NCBI GenBank assembly: GCA_019722365.1
Contig: JADFUC010001652.1
Coordinates: forward strand, 1 to 64,000
DNA: 64,000 bases
Source of the DNA: Lithospermum erythrorhizon
Lineage: Eukaryota; Streptophyta; Magnoliopsida; Boraginales; Boraginaceae
Direction: 5' to 3'
Shown here: in pieces, positions 61,813 through 64,000 of the stretch
Numbering within the stretch: position 1 is the first letter of the stretch
Layout: each line of letters begins with the position of its first letter
Notes under the pieces: generated by a model
What the model was told of the DNA's origin: nothing
Database searches by the model: none
The model's input: only the letters and a program-made list of their open reading frames with translations
Program-made: the position numbers and the translations under genes

Positions 61813-64000
61813 CGGATAATATCGCTTTAGGTAGCGACCATTTATGGGTCCTACCTTTTTTCCTTCTTGATCGGCTAGTAGGTATGACCCACTAGTATAA
61901 GCCTCTTGGACCACGTAGGGTCTATTCCATTTAGGCATCATTTTAGAGTTCTTCCTTTGAATGTGGATTGGTCGTTTCACAGCAAGCACCATGTCTCCAA
62001 CCTGATAGGACCGATGACGGACTCTTCTTTTGTAAGATTTGGTGATGCGTGATTGGTAGCACTCCAACCTTTGTTGTGGATCGAGTCGCTATTCATCTAG
62101 TAGATTAACTCTTATGTCCTTAATTGGTGGCTTCTTCTTGGGTGATTTATTCATTCCACCGGCTACCTTTAGAGAGGGATTTGGACTTAATGGAGAGCAG
62201 CCTCGACTCCATACACCCCGGCGCATACGAGGTTGATTGTGTGGGAGTTGATGCGTAGTTGTGTATGTCCATAGTAACTCTTTCATCTTTTTTCATGCGA
62301 TGTTAATTTTTTAGATTTGCTGACCACCTTATTTAGTATGTTACATAATATTTTATTGAAAGCCTCATCGGACAAACAGCACGTGGGTAATACATAAGAG
62401 CAGATAATTATTTTTTGATTTGACACATAAGTCACACTATTTGTTGTCAAAAGACTTCCCATTTTCTGTGATAATGCCTTGAGACCCGATACCGGTATAT
62501 GAGGTTGGACTTAATGAAATTGACTACATCTTCTTTCTTTCGGCTTAAAAATAGTACACGACTTGCCCATTTGGAAAAGTAGTCAGTGGCGGCAAGTATG
62601 TAAACATGCCCCTCTGCTGACTCGGGCATGGGTCCTACCATATCTAATCCTCATGCATCGAATGACCATGAAGTCGTTGTGGGATGCAATGGTTCTGGTG
62701 GCTGATGTATAAAATTTGCATGAAATTGACATGGGTGGCAAAGTTGTGCGTTCTCCATACAGTCTTTTACCATGGTAGGCCAATAGTATCCCATCCTTTT
62801 TATTTGAAAATGGAGTTTGGCCCCTGACTGGTGTGCGCCACATACTCCTGAATGAGCTTCATTCATTGCCTGAGCCGCTTCCGTGCTGGAGAGACATCTC
62901 AACAATACTTCCCCGAATGACCTTCGGAACAATGTATCGTTGAAGTAGATGAATCGAGGAGCTCTTTGTCGGATAATACATCTTTTACGAGCGTCATCTA
63001 AGGAGCTTTCCGTGCTGCAGTGTCGATGATAAGTGCATGCTCCGGTCATCGTGGACCCTGTTTTCATGACTATTGCCATAACTGCCTCCACTCCCCCCTC
63101 TTCGTATTCGTGGGGAATAAACAGGGGCGGTACGATCCACTTCTCCCATAAGGGTACCCATATTTCTTTTCCTGGGAAAGCTAGTGAAGAGCCCAGACAC
63201 GCTAAAAGCGTCTGCTGTTTCTTGGATTTTAAGGGACATGTTTTAGCGTGACCAGGTTCACTGATTGCAATAATTTTTCGGCGTACCCGTGATACGGGAT
63301 CAACTCTGGCTTTCTAACCTCATATTCTCCTATGAGTTGTCTGATGACCAGTTGTGAATCTCCGTAGATTTCCTAAGCCCCGATGTATGTTCGAATCTGT
63401 TGCCGATCCTATGAGTGCGTGCTAGAGCACGTTATTAGAGCATTTATGGCTCAAAGAGAAAGAATAGGACAGGAGGTCCTGTTGGGGCATGATAAACACG
63501 AATCCAGACTTGTGCCCTCTTGGTGTGCTGCTCCGTGAAATTACATTTGCCATGGGGGCAGTACTTCTACGTTCATGACATCTTCGTCGGGTAGTTCATC
63601 GCATAATTCCCATTCTGCGAGGGGAGAGGTCCTGAAAATCGACCATCACTGCCCCTTTATTGCCTTTTGTAGTACATATACAATCTCGAACTATTGTAGT
63701 TGTAAGTACCATCTGGCTAATCGATCTGATAGCACTGGCTTGGACATTACGTATTTGATCGGATTCGCTTTTGAGATCAAGTTTACCGTATGAGCCTAGA
63801 AATAGTGCTTCAGCTTCTGTATGGCGAATATCAAGGCCAGACATAGTTTTTCTATAGGCAGGTAATTGATCTCATTGGAGTCATTCTTAATTGGGTAATA
63901 AAAGCAGTTTTTCTTTACTTTAAATCCGTTTTCTTGTGCGGCGATGTCCCATTTGTTTGTTCTGCTACGCTATATATAATATGAGTGGCTTTCCTTGCAT
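61813..64000 (-). pseudogene. Ty3/gypsy pol remnant: RNase H and integrase
   Basis: Read on the minus strand from the window edge: the end of the RT-linked RNase H region (about 63840-63600, frame-shifted); a second RNase H-like segment starting LPPWQM near 63570 and interrupted by a stop; and the integrase zinc finger (about 62900-62720: MNEAHSGVCGAHQSG, then MGYYWPTMVKDC). The integrase core follows (about 62660-62450: DMVGPMPESAEGHVYILAAT, DYFSKWA), then its C-terminal part ending GPINGRYLKRYYP (61813). Frameshifts and stops make it inactive. A second RNase H after the first is the hallmark of the Tat/Ogre lineage of plant gypsy elements. Gag and reverse transcriptase, if present, lie beyond the window. 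Confidence 0.8.

Overview
The window is nuclear DNA from a flowering plant. It has spliced genes with GT-AG introns, a SHOOT MERISTEMLESS-type KNOX gene, a STRUBBELIG-family receptor kinase, a nuclear Ycf20-like gene, and AT-rich intergenic DNA full of plant transposons. The proteins look eudicot, perhaps asterid; I cannot name the species. No CRISPR array, rRNA or convincing tRNA gene was seen.

Five protein-coding genes can be assembled exon by exon, with reading frame kept across every junction. They are: an STM-like class I KNOX homeobox gene (15792-23106, +, 4 exons, 367 aa); an EBS-like BAH-PHD histone reader (24209-27322, +, 5 exons, 212 aa); an SRF3-like LRR receptor (pseudo)kinase (28498-34502, -, 16 exons, 729 aa); an EMC10 subunit of the ER membrane complex (46340-49297, +, 8 exons, 297 aa); and a Ycf20-like plastid membrane protein (50290-51190, -, 2 coding exons, 199 aa). 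EBS and SRF converge, and so do EMC10 and YCF20. Nothing suggests the five genes form a pathway; STM and EBS both concern meristem and flowering control, but their adjacency may be chance.

The rest is mostly repeats. From 1 to 14.8 kb there are two Stowaway MITEs, SINE-like pieces, diverged direct repeats, a 0.5-kb foldback element, a Helitron and two head-to-head LTR-like copies. The STM introns hold a 962-bp Helitron, a foldback and a short tandem duplication. From 34.5 to 46.3 kb there is another Helitron, a non-autonomous copia-type element with recognisable PBS, PPT and LTR ends, and a further LTR copy. From 51.7 to 58.3 kb lie an LTR copy carrying a nested Stowaway, a 2.1-kb Mutator-like element with a perfect 9-bp target duplication, and another LTR copy. 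The last 2.2 kb is a decayed Ty3/gypsy pol region on the minus strand.

No wholly new system is evident. The best leads are the non-autonomous Mutator-like element built on 265-bp tandem repeats, an EMC10 intron that has repeatedly duplicated its own splice donor, a possible conserved regulatory repeat upstream of STM, and the Helitron inside an STM intron.
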